64,000 nucleotides of DNA from Cyclobacteriaceae bacterium (GCA_016787665.1 JAEUUC010000002.1:124001-188000); one strand, 5' to 3'; shown: positions 14,956-24,241, counted from the first letter of the stretch. Made by a program: numbers and translations. Notes: generated by a model not told the origin, from the sequence alone.

Positions 14956-17910
14956 TTGAACTTTAAAACACCTTACGCCACTTTTTTCGTTCAGTCACTG
15001 ATTACGATCAGTTTGATGTTGGGTGTGTTGGCATTGCCCGCAAAAGGGCAAACCAAACAGAAAAAGACTACTTTTTTTATCGGGCATGACGTGGTTTCGG
15101 TCTCATTGAATTTCCTCAATTCCGAAGACTGCACCACGGGGGGAAACAATGGAGAAATTGATATTTCGGTATCGGGTGGATCGGGGAGTTACGTGTTTGC
15201 CTGGGAGAAAGATGGAGTACCAGGATTTTCTACGAGTGAGGATTTATCGGGTCTTTCAGCCGGAAGCTACGTTGTTGAGGTTACGGATGGGATTTGCACC
15301 ACTACGCAGTCATTTTCAGTTGGCTATTCCTGTCCCTACACGTGCTCCGCATTCAATTTTTCCTTTACCAACATTGTTGATGCCGATTGCGGAAACAATA
15401 ACGGGGAAATAGAAGCGGACGTATCGGGCGGAGAGTTTACCTATCGACTGATCAAGTTTAGTCGTTACTCCGGCACAGGAGTAACGGTGAGTTCTGGAAC
15501 TGACACCGGGCCTACCACGCTGATATTCCCCTCACTCGAAACAGGTAGCTATGAGCTGGCTATTGAAGAGACCGTGTTTGGGTGCACCTTTTCTGATTTT
15601 GTCGTCATAGGGGCAAACGACCTGAGTTTGGCCGCAGGGTTTGTCGCAAACAGTTCGTGCACAACGCCCAATGGCGAATTGCCAGTGTCCGTGACGAATT
15701 CTTCGGGACCAAACAACTTCATTTACAAGATCAAAAATCAGTACACCGGTGTGGAGATAATTCGAAATAGCACCCTGCCGAATGAGCTGTTTTCAGGACT
15801 TGTAGAAGGCTATTATACGATTGAATTGACGGACGTGGATGATGGCTGCACCATTGAAGAAGAGGGCTTCTTAGGCAACACGTCTTCTTTGACGGTAAGC
15901 CTCTTGGGCACAACCAGCCAAACAAACTGTACTCCTCCAAACGGTGGTGCTGACATCTCTGTTAGCGGAGGAACGGGAAGCTACACGATCTTTTGGTCGA
16001 ATGGTGCAACAACCGAAGACCTAACGAATACCCTGGGGGGCGCATACTCCGTGTCTGTTTTCGATCAATCCTCGCGGTGTACGGGATTTCGCAACAATAT
16101 CGTTATCCCAACGGGAGTAGTACTCCCGAACCTGGGGGTGTCAGTCGCGGACAACACGAGTTGTTCAGCCCCATATAATGGTTCCATCAACCTGACTGTT
16201 TCAGCTACGCCTGGCCCTCACCTGTTTGAATGGCGAAATGAAGCAGGTGTTGTCGTTTCGACAATTGAAGATCCCGCGAACCTGGCCCCGGGCCCCTATG
16301 GCGTTAAAGTGACCAATCAGCCAACCGGCTGTAGCCGAAACATCTCAATTTTCGATGGTGTTGCGGTTGGCGATAATTCTACCCCTCCGATATCCGTGAG
16401 TATGAACTCCATGTCCAACAATACACTGTGTACCGATGATCCCGGGAACGGGGCTATTTCCGTCACGGTGGATGCTGCAGGGTTTCCCTACTCAACTGTC
16501 TGGACATCAAGCAGCGGCTTCACCGCCTCGAACATCGAAGACATAGTCAATTTGCCATCCGGGTCCTATGAGTTAACAGTGGAAGTGGTGTGCTCTGGCT
16601 CCCCTCCAATTCTTTCCACAACTGCGCCAACATTGTCATTCACAGGACCCGATCTGGTGATTGACAATTCCATTTCCGTTTCAGACACCGACTCGCCCGA
16701 TCTTCAATCAGCCCGTGTGTATTTCAATTCCGGGTACCTGCCAGCAGAGGACATGTTGGTGTTTGTCAACCAAAGTGGTTTGTCTGGGTCTTTTGATTCA
16801 GGTTCGGGCACATTAACCATCACAGGTACCGGATCAGCTGGTACCTATCAAACTGCCTTGCGAACGGTGCAGTATCGTAACATGGCAAACCCGCGCTCAA
16901 AATCTCTACGAATCATCGGTTTTGAGGTTAGTGATGGTGCGCTTACGAGTAACACATTGCTACGCGATATTTTGTTTCCGAACCAACTGCCCGTACTTGT
17001 TGGAGCCCTCCCATCGGGTCTCTATGGATCCGGGGAATACGTGGTTTTCCCTGGTGCGATTCCAACGGACGTAGACGATGCAAACCTAGCTTCGGCTCAG
17101 GTATCAATTACAGCTGGTCTGCAAGTTGGCAGCGATGAGTTAATCGTTAGCCCGCAACCCGGGATAACAGCAGACTTTACGTCCACCACGGGCATACTCA
17201 GCCTGTCCGGATCAAGCAGTTTAATCAACTACCAAAATGCCCTTCGGTCAGTGCGCTTCCGCAATCCTAATCCCGCCATAAGCCCATCGAACCGGCAAAT
17301 TCAATGCTTCGTACAGGATGGTTCGGGGCCCAGCAATGCAATTTCAACAACCCTTTCTATCAATCAGGCACCCGCTATTTCAACGCCAGCCGGCCCTTTT
17401 TCGGGTAGCTTTGTTTCAATTGAATTGACCCCTTTAATCTCCGACCCCAACAACAATGTCGATTTCACCACACTCTCCATAAGCTCTTCTCCCCAGAGTG
17501 GGGCGATCGCCACGCTGAACGGAACCACTCTCTCTCTGGATTACTCAGCAACTGAATTTTCGGGAACAGATCAACTGGAATTGGCGGTATGTGACATGCT
17601 GGGGCTCTGCACCGTCCAAATACTGACAATCGAAATTGAAGGGGAATTTGCCATTTTTAACGCAGTGTCTGCCAATGGCGACAACCTTAATGCCTTTTTC
17701 TACCTCCGCAATGTTAAGCCAGGCAACCGGGTTACGATTTTCAACCGTTGGGGCGATATTGTGTATTCGGTTACCGATTATGACAACCTCGCGCGAAAAT
17801 TCACCGGAGTGAGCGATTCCGGCAAAGAGCTACCCTCAGGAACATATTTTTATAGAATCGAGATGAAAAACTCGCCCGTGCTTACCGGTTTCTTGTCGCT
17901 TAAGCGTTAA
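14956..17910 (+). CDS. Large secreted protein with gliding-motility/T9SS type B C-terminal domain
   Basis: A 984-residue surface or secreted protein. A signal peptide (hydrophobic stretch QSLITISLMLGVLALP) supports the TTG start, since the first ATG at 15016 would remove most of it. Residues 45-540 are repeated beta-rich modules of about 90 residues with the pattern NGEIDISVSGGSGSY...LSAGSYVVEVTD (SprB-repeat-like). Further cadherin/Ig-like modules follow (DTDSPDLQSARV, DVDDANLASAQV). The last 80 residues are the type B sorting domain: SANGDNLNAFFYLRN, VTIFNRWGDIVY, LPSGTYFYRIEM and a final LSLKR. Export by the type IX system and surface attachment follow from that domain; the ligand is unknown. 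Confidence 0.9.
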   Translation: MNFKTPYATFFVQSLITISLMLGVLALPAKGQTKQKKTTFFIGHDVVSVSLNFLNSEDCTTGGNNGEIDISVSGGSGSYVFAWEKDGVPGFSTSEDLSGLSAGSYVVEVTDGICTTTQSFSVGYSCPYTCSAFNFSFTNIVDADCGNNNGEIEADVSGGEFTYRLIKFSRYSGTGVTVSSGTDTGPTTLIFPSLETGSYELAIEETVFGCTFSDFVVIGANDLSLAAGFVANSSCTTPNGELPVSVTNSSGPNNFIYKIKNQYTGVEIIRNSTLPNELFSGLVEGYYTIELTDVDDGCTIEEEGFLGNTSSLTVSLLGTTSQTNCTPPNGGADISVSGGTGSYTIFWSNGATTEDLTNTLGGAYSVSVFDQSSRCTGFRNNIVIPTGVVLPNLGVSVADNTSCSAPYNGSINLTVSATPGPHLFEWRNEAGVVVSTIEDPANLAPGPYGVKVTNQPTGCSRNISIFDGVAVGDNSTPPISVSMNSMSNNTLCTDDPGNGAISVTVDAAGFPYSTVWTSSSGFTASNIEDIVNLPSGSYELTVEVVCSGSPPILSTTAPTLSFTGPDLVIDNSISVSDTDSPDLQSARVYFNSGYLPAEDMLVFVNQSGLSGSFDSGSGTLTITGTGSAGTYQTALRTVQYRNMANPRSKSLRIIGFEVSDGALTSNTLLRDILFPNQLPVLVGALPSGLYGSGEYVVFPGAIPTDVDDANLASAQVSITAGLQVGSDELIVSPQPGITADFTSTTGILSLSGSSSLINYQNALRSVRFRNPNPAISPSNRQIQCFVQDGSGPSNAISTTLSINQAPAISTPAGPFSGSFVSIELTPLISDPNNNVDFTTLSISSSPQSGAIATLNGTTLSLDYSATEFSGTDQLELAVCDMLGLCTVQILTIEIEGEFAIFNAVSANGDNLNAFFYLRNVKPGNRVTIFNRWGDIVYSVTDYDNLARKFTGVSDSGKELPSGTYFYRIEMKNSPVLTGFLSLKR

Positions 17911-17944
17911 CTAAACTTTTCGATCCACTTTTTGTTAAAGTATC

Positions 17945-18355
17945 ATGAAAATCGCGGTCTCGCGCAAGGAACATTTCAACGCGGCTCATCGGCTGTTCAA
18001 TCCGGCATGGCCCGATGAAAAGAATGTGCAGGTGTTTGGCAAGTGTGCCAATCCCAATTATCACGGCCACAACTACGAACTTATTGTAACGGTTGTGGGC
18101 CAACCGGACCCGTCTACCGGCTATGTCATGGACATGAAAGTGCTCAGCGATTTGATCAAAGAACACGTGCTGATGCCATTTGATCATAAAAACCTTAATT
18201 TAGACACCGCTTATTTCAAGAATCTTAACCCTACGGCCGAAAACATAGCCGTTGTGATCTGGCGGATTCTCCGGCAGCACATCGACAGCCAGTTTGAACT
18301 TCGGGTAAAACTTTATGAAACCGAGCGAAACTTTGTCGAGTACCCCGTGTTATAA
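17945..18355 (+). CDS. 6-pyruvoyl tetrahydropterin synthase family protein (PTPS-II-like)
   Basis: A 136-residue T-fold enzyme acting on dihydroneopterin triphosphate. Zinc ligands H15, H40 and H42 and the catalytic cysteine C34 are visible in KCANPNYHGHNYEL. The spacing C-x5-HGH is that of PTPS-II (6-pyruvoyl-tetrahydropterin producers), whereas QueD enzymes of queuosine synthesis have C-x3-HGH; this rests on published motif rules. The gene lies 11 bases upstream of folE, whose product makes its substrate. That supports a pterin role, though databases may call it QueD. Confidence 0.88.
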   Translation: MKIAVSRKEHFNAAHRLFNPAWPDEKNVQVFGKCANPNYHGHNYELIVTVVGQPDPSTGYVMDMKVLSDLIKEHVLMPFDHKNLNLDTAYFKNLNPTAENIAVVIWRILRQHIDSQFELRVKLYETERNFVEYPVL

Positions 18356-18366
18356 AGGAAAGCCAC

Positions 18367-19053
18367 ATGAGACAAAAAGAAATCGCCCTGAACCTCCGCC
18401 CACTCAAACCCCTTGACGTGGATGATGAGGACCATTTTTTCACTACCTGGGACACGCCCATGCGTGACGATGCGTTTGAGTTGAGTGATGAGGAAAAGGT
18501 CGAAAAAATTGAAAAACATTTCCGCGAGATCATGACGATTTTGGGGCTAGACCTAACGGACGACAGTCTGCAGGGCACGCCCAAGCGGGTGGCCAAAATG
18601 TATGTGAAGGAAGTGTTTAGCGGATTGAATCCGAAGAACCGCCCTGTGGCCAAGTTATTTGAAAACAAGTACAACTACGACCAGATGCTGGTCGAAAAAG
18701 ACATTACGTTTTACTCGCATTGCGAGCATCATTTTGTGCCGATCTACGGCAAAGTTCATGTTGCGTATGTATCAAGTGGCAATGTGATTGGCTTATCCAA
18801 GATTAACCGCATTGTGCAGTATTTTGCCAAGCGGCCCCAGGTGCAAGAGCGCCTGACCGTTCAGATCGGCAAAGAGATGCAACGGGTGTTGAATACTGAG
18901 CATGTGGGTGTGGTTATTGACGCCAACCACATGTGTGTGGCTTCCCGCGGTGTTGGCGATACCAATTCCAAAACCGGTACAGCTTACTTCAACGGGAAGT
19001 TTAAGGACGAAAACACCAAACGCGAGTTTCTCAATTACATCAATTCAAAATAA
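18367..19053 (+). CDS. folE: GTP cyclohydrolase I
   Basis: A 228-residue type IA GTP cyclohydrolase that opens GTP to dihydroneopterin triphosphate, the entry to folate and biopterin synthesis. The zinc and catalytic residues are in YSHCEHHFVPIYGKVHVAY (about residues 117-135) and in HMCVASRGV near 188, giving the Cys-His-Cys zinc site. An acidic N-terminal extension of about 45 residues precedes the core. It forms a two-gene operon with the PTPS-type gene and is followed by a strong terminator. Confidence 0.96.
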   Translation: MRQKEIALNLRPLKPLDVDDEDHFFTTWDTPMRDDAFELSDEEKVEKIEKHFREIMTILGLDLTDDSLQGTPKRVAKMYVKEVFSGLNPKNRPVAKLFENKYNYDQMLVEKDITFYSHCEHHFVPIYGKVHVAYVSSGNVIGLSKINRIVQYFAKRPQVQERLTVQIGKEMQRVLNTEHVGVVIDANHMCVASRGVGDTNSKTGTAYFNGKFKDENTKREFLNYINSK

Positions 19054-19080
19054 AAAAGGGCCCCTGAAGGGGCTTTTTTG
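19054..19080 (+). terminator. Intrinsic terminator after folE
   Basis: GCCCC (19060-19064), loop TGAA, GGGGC (19069-19073), then six T residues, with an A-run before the stem. It starts immediately after the folE stop codon. Confidence 0.9.
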
Positions 19081-19159
19081 TTTTAGGCCGCCCGGCACAA
19101 GCCATTCGAAAATCCCAATTTTCTATTGTAGTTTAGCACCTTAACTATTTCATACAACT

Positions 19160-21616
19160 ATGGTATTTGACCTGGACATGATCAAGGCTTTGTACAGCCA
19201 GATTCCCGGACGCATTGCAAAAGCCCGCAAGGTTGTGGGTCGCCCCCTCACCCTCTCGGAGAAAATACTTTATAGCCACCTCCATGGCGATCAAAAATTG
19301 GAAAATTTTGGTCGAGGTAAGTCGTATGTCGACTTCGCCCCCGACCGTGTAGCCATGCAGGATGCCACCGCGCAAATGGCGCTGTTGCAGTTTATGTCGG
19401 CCGGCCGGCCAAAAGTTGCCGTACCGAGTACGGTACACTGCGATCACCTGATCGTGGCTAAATCCGGAGCAAAGGAAGATTTGACAGCCGCTAACCAGGA
19501 GAGCCGGGAGGTATTTGATTTCCTGGCCTCGGTATCCAACAAATATGGCATCGGTTTCTGGAAGCCGGGAGCCGGCATTATTCACCAGGTAGTGCTGGAA
19601 AATTACGCCTTCCCCGGTGGTATGATGATTGGAACAGACTCCCATACGGTTAACGCGGGTGGTCTGGGAATGGTCGCTATTGGTGTTGGCGGTGCGGATG
19701 CAGTTGACGTGATGGCTGGCATGGCCTGGGAACTCAAGTTTCCGAAGCTGATTGGGGTGAAACTGACCGGCAAAATGAGCGGCTGGACATCGGCTAAAGA
19801 TGTGATCTTGAAAGTGGCCGGAATCCTCACCGTTAAGGGTGGAACAGGCGCTATTGTCGAGTACTTTGGAGAAGGCGCTACCTCGATGAGTTGTACAGGA
19901 AAAGGCACGATTTGTAACATGGGTGCCGAGGTCGGAGCGACAACATCCACGTTCGGTTATGATGCCTCCATGGAGCGTTACCTGATCGCGACCGGCCGTG
20001 CTGAAGTTGCCCAGATGGCTAACAAAATCAAGGAACACCTTACTGCCGACCCGGAAGTGTATGCGAATCCTGAAAAATATTTTGATCAAATTGTCGAGAT
20101 CAATCTGAGTGAGTTGGAGCCGCACCTCAACGGTCCGTTTACTCCGGACCTTGCCACACCAATCAGCAAGATGAAAGATGAAGCCGCCCGTAACGGCTGG
20201 CCCACACGTGTCGAAGTAGGTTTGATCGGCTCCTGTACCAACTCCTCATACGAGGATATTGCCCGTGCTGCCAGTCTGGCTAAACAGGTCGCGAACAAGG
20301 GTTTGAAAACCAAAGCAGAATTCACCATCACCCCGGGCTCTGAGCAGGTGCGCTACACCATTGAACGAGACGGTTTTATCAACACGTTTGATAAGATTGG
20401 TGCTAAAGTATTCGCCAATGCGTGCGGTCCCTGCATTGGTATGTGGAACCGCTACGGATCGGACAAGAAGGAAAAGAACACGATTGTACACTCGTTCAAC
20501 CGAAACTTCCAGAGCCGCAATGATGGCAATCCCAATACGTTTGCGTTTGTAGCCTCTCCGGAATTGGTAACCGCACTAGCGATTGCCGGTGACCTCACGT
20601 TCAACCCGCTTACCGATTACCTGACCAATGAAAAAGGCGAGCAGGTCAAATTGGACCCACCCGTGGGCGATGAATTACCCAAAAAGGGCTTTGACGTGAA
20701 AGACCCGGGCTACCAGGCCCCTGCCAAAGACGGAAGCAAAGTTTCAGTAAAAATTGACCCGAAATCGGATCGTTTGCAGGCATTAGCACCGTTTGCTCCC
20801 TGGGATGGCAAAAACTTCACCGGGCTGAAGTTGCTGATCAAGGCGAAGGGTAAGTGCACGACCGACCACATTTCCATGGCCGGGAAGTGGTTGAAGTACC
20901 GCGGGCACCTCGACAACATCAGCAACAACCTGCTGATTGGTGCCACAAATTATTTCAACGAGAAGCAGAACAGCGTAAAAAACCAACTGACGGGCAGCTA
21001 TGATGAAGTACCTAAAGTTCAACGCGCCTACAAAGCATCCAAAATAGGCTCTATTGTAGTGGGTGACGAAAACTACGGTGAAGGTTCATCGCGCGAGCAC
21101 GCTGCGATGGAGCCCCGTCACCTTGGCGTCAAAGTCATTCTGGTAAAATCATTTGCCCGCATTCACGAAACCAACCTCAAGAAGCAAGGCATGCTGGCGG
21201 TCACGTTTGCCAACAAGGACGATTACAATAAGATTAAAGAAGATGATACGTTTGACATCATCGACCTGGCATCCTTTGCTCCGGAGAAACCCCTGACGCT
21301 GGTCGTGAAGCACAGTGATGGCACGCAGGATACGGTGAAACTAAATCATACCTACAACGCCAACCAGATCTTGTGGTTCCGTGCAGGCTCTGCCCTCAAC
21401 GCTATGCAGAAGCCAACCGCGAAAACTGCGGCCAAACCGGCAGCGAAAAAGGCAGCGAAGAAGGTGGCCAAGAAAAAGCAAAAGCCGGCTGCCCGCAAGA
21501 AGGCCCGGCCCGTAGCAAAAAAGAAAGCGCCAGCGGCCAGAAAAAAGACGGCCAAGAAATCGGCAAAAAAGGCTGTCCGTAAGGTGGCCCGTAAAGCCGC
21601 TAAAAAGAAGAAGTAA
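19160..21616 (+). CDS. acn: Aconitate hydratase with a lysine/alanine-rich histone-H1-like tail
   Basis: An 818-residue TCA-cycle enzyme interconverting citrate and isocitrate on a [4Fe-4S] cluster. Residues 1-748 are a complete aconitase of the mitochondrial type: [36 protein letters not shown] with the first cluster cysteine, [10 protein letters not shown] with the other two, and the swivel-domain [15 protein letters not shown]. Residues 749-818 are an extra tail of almost only Lys, Ala, Arg and Pro ([21 protein letters not shown]), like bacterial histone-H1 proteins. It is in frame with no separate start. The tail should bind nucleic acid; bacterial aconitases can moonlight as RNA-binding iron regulators. 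A TAGTTTAG -7-like element lies at 19129. Ferritin is encoded next. Confidence 0.96.
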   Translation: MVFDLDMIKALYSQIPGRIAKARKVVGRPLTLSEKILYSHLHGDQKLENFGRGKSYVDFAPDRVAMQDATAQMALLQFMSAGRPKVAVPSTVHCDHLIVAKSGAKEDLTAANQESREVFDFLASVSNKYGIGFWKPGAGIIHQVVLENYAFPGGMMIGTDSHTVNAGGLGMVAIGVGGADAVDVMAGMAWELKFPKLIGVKLTGKMSGWTSAKDVILKVAGILTVKGGTGAIVEYFGEGATSMSCTGKGTICNMGAEVGATTSTFGYDASMERYLIATGRAEVAQMANKIKEHLTADPEVYANPEKYFDQIVEINLSELEPHLNGPFTPDLATPISKMKDEAARNGWPTRVEVGLIGSCTNSSYEDIARAASLAKQVANKGLKTKAEFTITPGSEQVRYTIERDGFINTFDKIGAKVFANACGPCIGMWNRYGSDKKEKNTIVHSFNRNFQSRNDGNPNTFAFVASPELVTALAIAGDLTFNPLTDYLTNEKGEQVKLDPPVGDELPKKGFDVKDPGYQAPAKDGSKVSVKIDPKSDRLQALAPFAPWDGKNFTGLKLLIKAKGKCTTDHISMAGKWLKYRGHLDNISNNLLIGATNYFNEKQNSVKNQLTGSYDEVPKVQRAYKASKIGSIVVGDENYGEGSSREHAAMEPRHLGVKVILVKSFARIHETNLKKQGMLAVTFANKDDYNKIKEDDTFDIIDLASFAPEKPLTLVVKHSDGTQDTVKLNHTYNANQILWFRAGSALNAMQKPTAKTAAKPAAKKAAKKVAKKKQKPAARKKARPVAKKKAPAARKKTAKKSAKKAVRKVARKAAKKKK

Positions 21617-21620
21617 TTGG

Positions 21621-21655
21621 ATGTTGAGCGCAGCCCGCGGGGTTGCGCTCAACAT
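21621..21655 (+). other. Long perfect hairpin between aconitase and ferritin genes
   Basis: ATGTTGAGCGCA (21621-21632) pairs exactly with TGCGCTCAACAT (21644-21655). The interior GCCCGCGGGGT can extend the helix by a G-T and three G-C pairs to a three-base loop. No T-tract follows, so it is not a standard intrinsic terminator. It may protect mRNA ends, attenuate, or be bound by a regulator. It lacks the C-bulge and CAGUGN loop of animal iron-responsive elements. Confidence 0.6.
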
Positions 21656-21711
21656 TACATAACAACTCGTATCGATTTCCTGTTTAGAAAGAAATAGTTA
21701 TTCCTGTTCTT

Positions 21712-22266
21712 ATGAAGAAAAGTGCTAACAACCCAGCTCGTTCGCTCTCAAAAGAGACCGAAGCCCTGTTGAACAACCAAATCATGATGGAGGGCAAGTC
21801 CTCCGCGCAATATTTGTCAATGGCATCCTGGTGCGAATCAAAGGGATATGAGATTTCCAGCCAGTTTCTATATAAGCACTCCGAAGAAGAGCGCATGCAC
21901 ATGCTGAAGCTCTTTGGCTATGTTAATGGTGCCGGAGGTCATGCCCTGCAACCTGAAATCAAGGGCATTCAACACACGTTCAAAAGCCTTCGCGAAGTAT
22001 TTGATCACGTGCTCGAACATGAACTGGCGGTGACGGCCTCCATTAACAACCTGGTTGACCATACCTTGAAAAATAAGGACTTCGCTACCTTTAACTTCCT
22101 GCAATGGTATGTCAACGAACAGCGCGAGGAAGAGATCATCGCCCGGAGAGCTGTGGAATTGTTTGAACTGATTGGTGAGGACGGTGTGGGATTGTTTATG
22201 ATCGATCAGGAGATTGGTAAACTGGAACAGTTCGGCCAAAAGATGTCGGGCGGGGGAGCCGCGTAG
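21712..22266 (+). CDS. ftnA: Bacterial non-heme ferritin
   Basis: A 184-residue four-helix-bundle protein that forms the 24-mer iron store. The ferroxidase ligands are recognisable: E in NQIMMEGKSSAQYL, the E/H pair in SEEERMHMLKLF (about residues 60-71), E in HVLEHELAVT, and E/Q in YVNEQREEEI. Spacing fits FtnA rather than bacterioferritin; no heme-ligand methionine is evident. An N-terminal extension of about 13 residues is present. It lies 96 bases after the aconitase gene, and its stop directly abuts the convergent NUDIX stop. Confidence 0.94.
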   Translation: MKKSANNPARSLSKETEALLNNQIMMEGKSSAQYLSMASWCESKGYEISSQFLYKHSEEERMHMLKLFGYVNGAGGHALQPEIKGIQHTFKSLREVFDHVLEHELAVTASINNLVDHTLKNKDFATFNFLQWYVNEQREEEIIARRAVELFELIGEDGVGLFMIDQEIGKLEQFGQKMSGGGAA

Positions 22267-22908
22267 TCAGCGAATATCCCGCGTCACGAGCCTAAGCTCA
22301 TTAAGCATCATGGCCGTGGCGCCCCAGACAACCTCACCTTCAATTTCGAAATGAGGTGCCCGCATCGGGAATACCCGGGCCGCCATAATATCCCGCACCC
22401 GAACAGCATCATCGGCCACCAGTGCACTCAGGCTTCCGTGCAAAATACGCTCGACTTCAATCGGGTCCGGTGACAAGGTGATGGGTTGACGAGCAACCGC
22501 TACGAAAGGTGTGACCAAAAAATTACTGGGAATCACAAAAAAATCGGAAAGCCTGCCGATCACTTCCAGCGCACTTCGGTCAACCCCAATCTCTTCCCAC
22601 GCTTCCCGAAGCGCGGTATCCATTAATTCCTCCCCAGGCTCGGCTTTACCACCGGGCAAACTTACCTGACCGCTATGCGCTCCGAGGTACTCGGGTCGCT
22701 TAATGAGTGGAAAAAGGATTTGATCTTGACTGGGATAGAGCAGGATAAGCACACTCCCAGCCTTTGGCGGTACTTGGTGCTGAAAATTCGGTCGCACCGC
22801 ACCTGTAGGAACTGCCCGCAGTGGCTCATGGGCAGACGCACCGGGTAGCGGTTCGTGAAGCCGCTCGCGCAGGCGCCCGGCAAATGACTCGAACTCCCCT
22901 AGCGACAT
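22267..22908 (-). CDS. NUDIX hydrolase, probable CoA pyrophosphatase
   Basis: A 213-residue enzyme that likely cleaves CoA or its derivatives to 4'-phosphopantetheine and adenosine 3',5'-bisphosphate. The Nudix box, with REAWEEIG, is at about residues 94-116. Just before it is the CoA-specific UPF0035 pattern (LGAHSGQVSLPGGKAEPGE). The start overlaps the end of the upstream TPR lipoprotein gene by ten bases, so the two are probably cotranscribed. Other nucleoside-diphosphate substrates are possible. Confidence 0.88.
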   Translation of the reverse strand: MSLGEFESFAGRLRERLHEPLPGASAHEPLRAVPTGAVRPNFQHQVPPKAGSVLILLYPSQDQILFPLIKRPEYLGAHSGQVSLPGGKAEPGEELMDTALREAWEEIGVDRSALEVIGRLSDFFVIPSNFLVTPFVAVARQPITLSPDPIEVERILHGSLSALVADDAVRVRDIMAARVFPMRAPHFEIEGEVVWGATAMMLNELRLVTRDIR

Positions 22909-23915
22909 GTTCTTAATTGATCGGCTGTCAATACTCCGTCTCCCCGTTTCTCCGATTCACGAAAAAACGCACATGCCTCTGCCTTTTTACCAGCCTCCCG
23001 ACAGGCCGACCCGAGGTAGAAATACAAACGGTCAATAGACGGGTCTATTTCCATAGCCTGGCGGAGCACCCGCTCGGCTGAACTGTAGTCCTTCTTGTTG
23101 AGATAGAGAATACCCTTATTGCGATAGGCCCATCCATTGTAGGGATCTATGAAAAGGCTCTCATTGATATCCGCCTCGGCCTCATCCAGCCGGTTTTGCA
23201 GCAACCGAATGTAACCGCGGTTATTGAGGAAGTACGCGTCTTTCGGGCTAATCTGAAGCGCCACTTCGATCAACGTTACCGCATCGGAGATCCTGCCCTC
23301 ATCCGCGGCAATCAGCGCCTGCATGTTGTAAATGTTCGGCTCGTTAGCATCAACCCGCGAGGCCGCAGTAAGTTCTGCTCGTGCACCTTCAAAATCCTTC
23401 TGGTAGTACTTTACCGTAGCATGATTTACATGATACTCGACATTGGTGCTGTCCAGCGCGATGGCCTTTTCAAATGCTTCGATTGCCTGCGGGTACTCCC
23501 GTAAACGGGTATGCACAATACCGCGCGCAAAATAGACGACAGCGGTATCCGGCTTTTGCCGGATGGCCCGGTCAAGATCGGCTGCTGCGGTGAAATATTC
23601 CTTCAGGTCGATAGCGGTATTCGCCCGATTCAGCAAAGCGTTCAAAAAATCCGGCCGGCATTCCAAAGCCTTCGTATAGCTGTCCATCGCTTTTACCTTG
23701 TCTCCCGCCCGGTAATGGAGGGTGCCGATGTTGTTCAACGCATCAGCAAAGCACGCGTCAAGGGCCAGTGCCTGCTGGTAGTAATAAAGGGCCCGGTCCG
23801 TGTCGGACTGTTCCAGGGCCAGGTTCCCCTTCAGCAAAAACCGTTGAACTTTAGTCTCCCGACTGTCACAGGAAACGAAAACGAACATCCCAAGAATACA
23901 GGCAACACGAATCAT
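22899..23915 (-). CDS. Tetratricopeptide-repeat lipoprotein
   Basis: A 338-residue lipoprotein. The signal peptide ends in a lipobox FVSC (Cys16) followed by DSR. The rest is eight to nine TPR units of 34 residues, for example ALYYYQQALALDACFADALN, AIEAFEKAIALDSTNVEYHV and AERVLRQAMEIDPSIDRLYF. Such proteins scaffold complexes at the periplasmic face of the outer or inner membrane. The specific partner is unknown. It overlaps the NUDIX gene downstream. Confidence 0.88.
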   Translation of the reverse strand: MIRVACILGMFVFVSCDSRETKVQRFLLKGNLALEQSDTDRALYYYQQALALDACFADALNNIGTLHYRAGDKVKAMDSYTKALECRPDFLNALLNRANTAIDLKEYFTAAADLDRAIRQKPDTAVVYFARGIVHTRLREYPQAIEAFEKAIALDSTNVEYHVNHATVKYYQKDFEGARAELTAASRVDANEPNIYNMQALIAADEGRISDAVTLIEVALQISPKDAYFLNNRGYIRLLQNRLDEAEADINESLFIDPYNGWAYRNKGILYLNKKDYSSAERVLRQAMEIDPSIDRLYFYLGSACREAGKKAEACAFFRESEKRGDGVLTADQLRTCR

Positions 23916-24080
23916 ATCGCAAGGTCCAAAAGGTAGGCCTATCCCGGCAATGGATTTCAGAGAAATTTTGCCAACTCAAACGATTGAGGCACATCCGGTA
24001 GCACCAAACATGGTTTAATCCCAGCCGATCGTTAAACAATTCTTGGAAATTCCGTGATAATTGAATTCCTTCGCACCGTC

Positions 24081-24149
24081 ATGAACAATTCTTTCAGCGT
24101 ACACGGACATCACCACCACACCATGTGGGCTGGCAAGTCTGTGTCCTGA
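24081..24149 (+). CDS. hisL: his operon leader peptide
   Basis: A 22-codon reading frame, MNNSFSVHGHHHHTMWAGKSVS, with five His codons, four of them consecutive (24108-24119). Stalling of the ribosome there when His-tRNA is scarce would free the segment downstream to form an antiterminator. TGGCAAG (24131-24137), inside the leader frame, can pair with CTTGCCA (24175-24181), which is otherwise the left arm of the terminator. This is the textbook arrangement of amino-acid attenuators. The preceding 165 bases after the TPR gene start hold no other recognisable element, only a weak TAATTG-type -7 near 24059. Confidence 0.85.
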   Translation: MNNSFSVHGHHHHTMWAGKSVS

Positions 24150-24168
24150 CGGATACCTGAAAAGGAGA

Positions 24169-24207
24169 AAAAGGCTTGCCACATTCTGGCAGGCCTTTTT
24201 TGTTTGT
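24169..24207 (+). terminator. Attenuator terminator of the his operon
   Basis: AAAGGCTTGCCA pairs with TGGCAGGCCTTT (one mismatched pair inside) around CATTC, followed by T residues to 24205. The left arm is shared with the alternative antiterminator helix formed with 24131-24137. It lies 20 bases after the His-rich leader stop and 35 bases before hisG. Confidence 0.88.
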
Positions 24208-24241
24208 GTAGGTTTAATGTTTAGATGGTGAAATCAATGTT

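Noticed and set aside
19145-20125. 326-codon minus-strand open frame
   Set aside because: It lies fully antisense to the first third of aconitase, whose motifs are intact; the antisense protein is His/Ser-rich with no family resemblance.
21621-21655. Iron-responsive element before ferritin
   Set aside because: The hairpin has no bulged C and no CAGUGN loop, so the animal IRE model does not fit; it is reported only as an unexplained hairpin.
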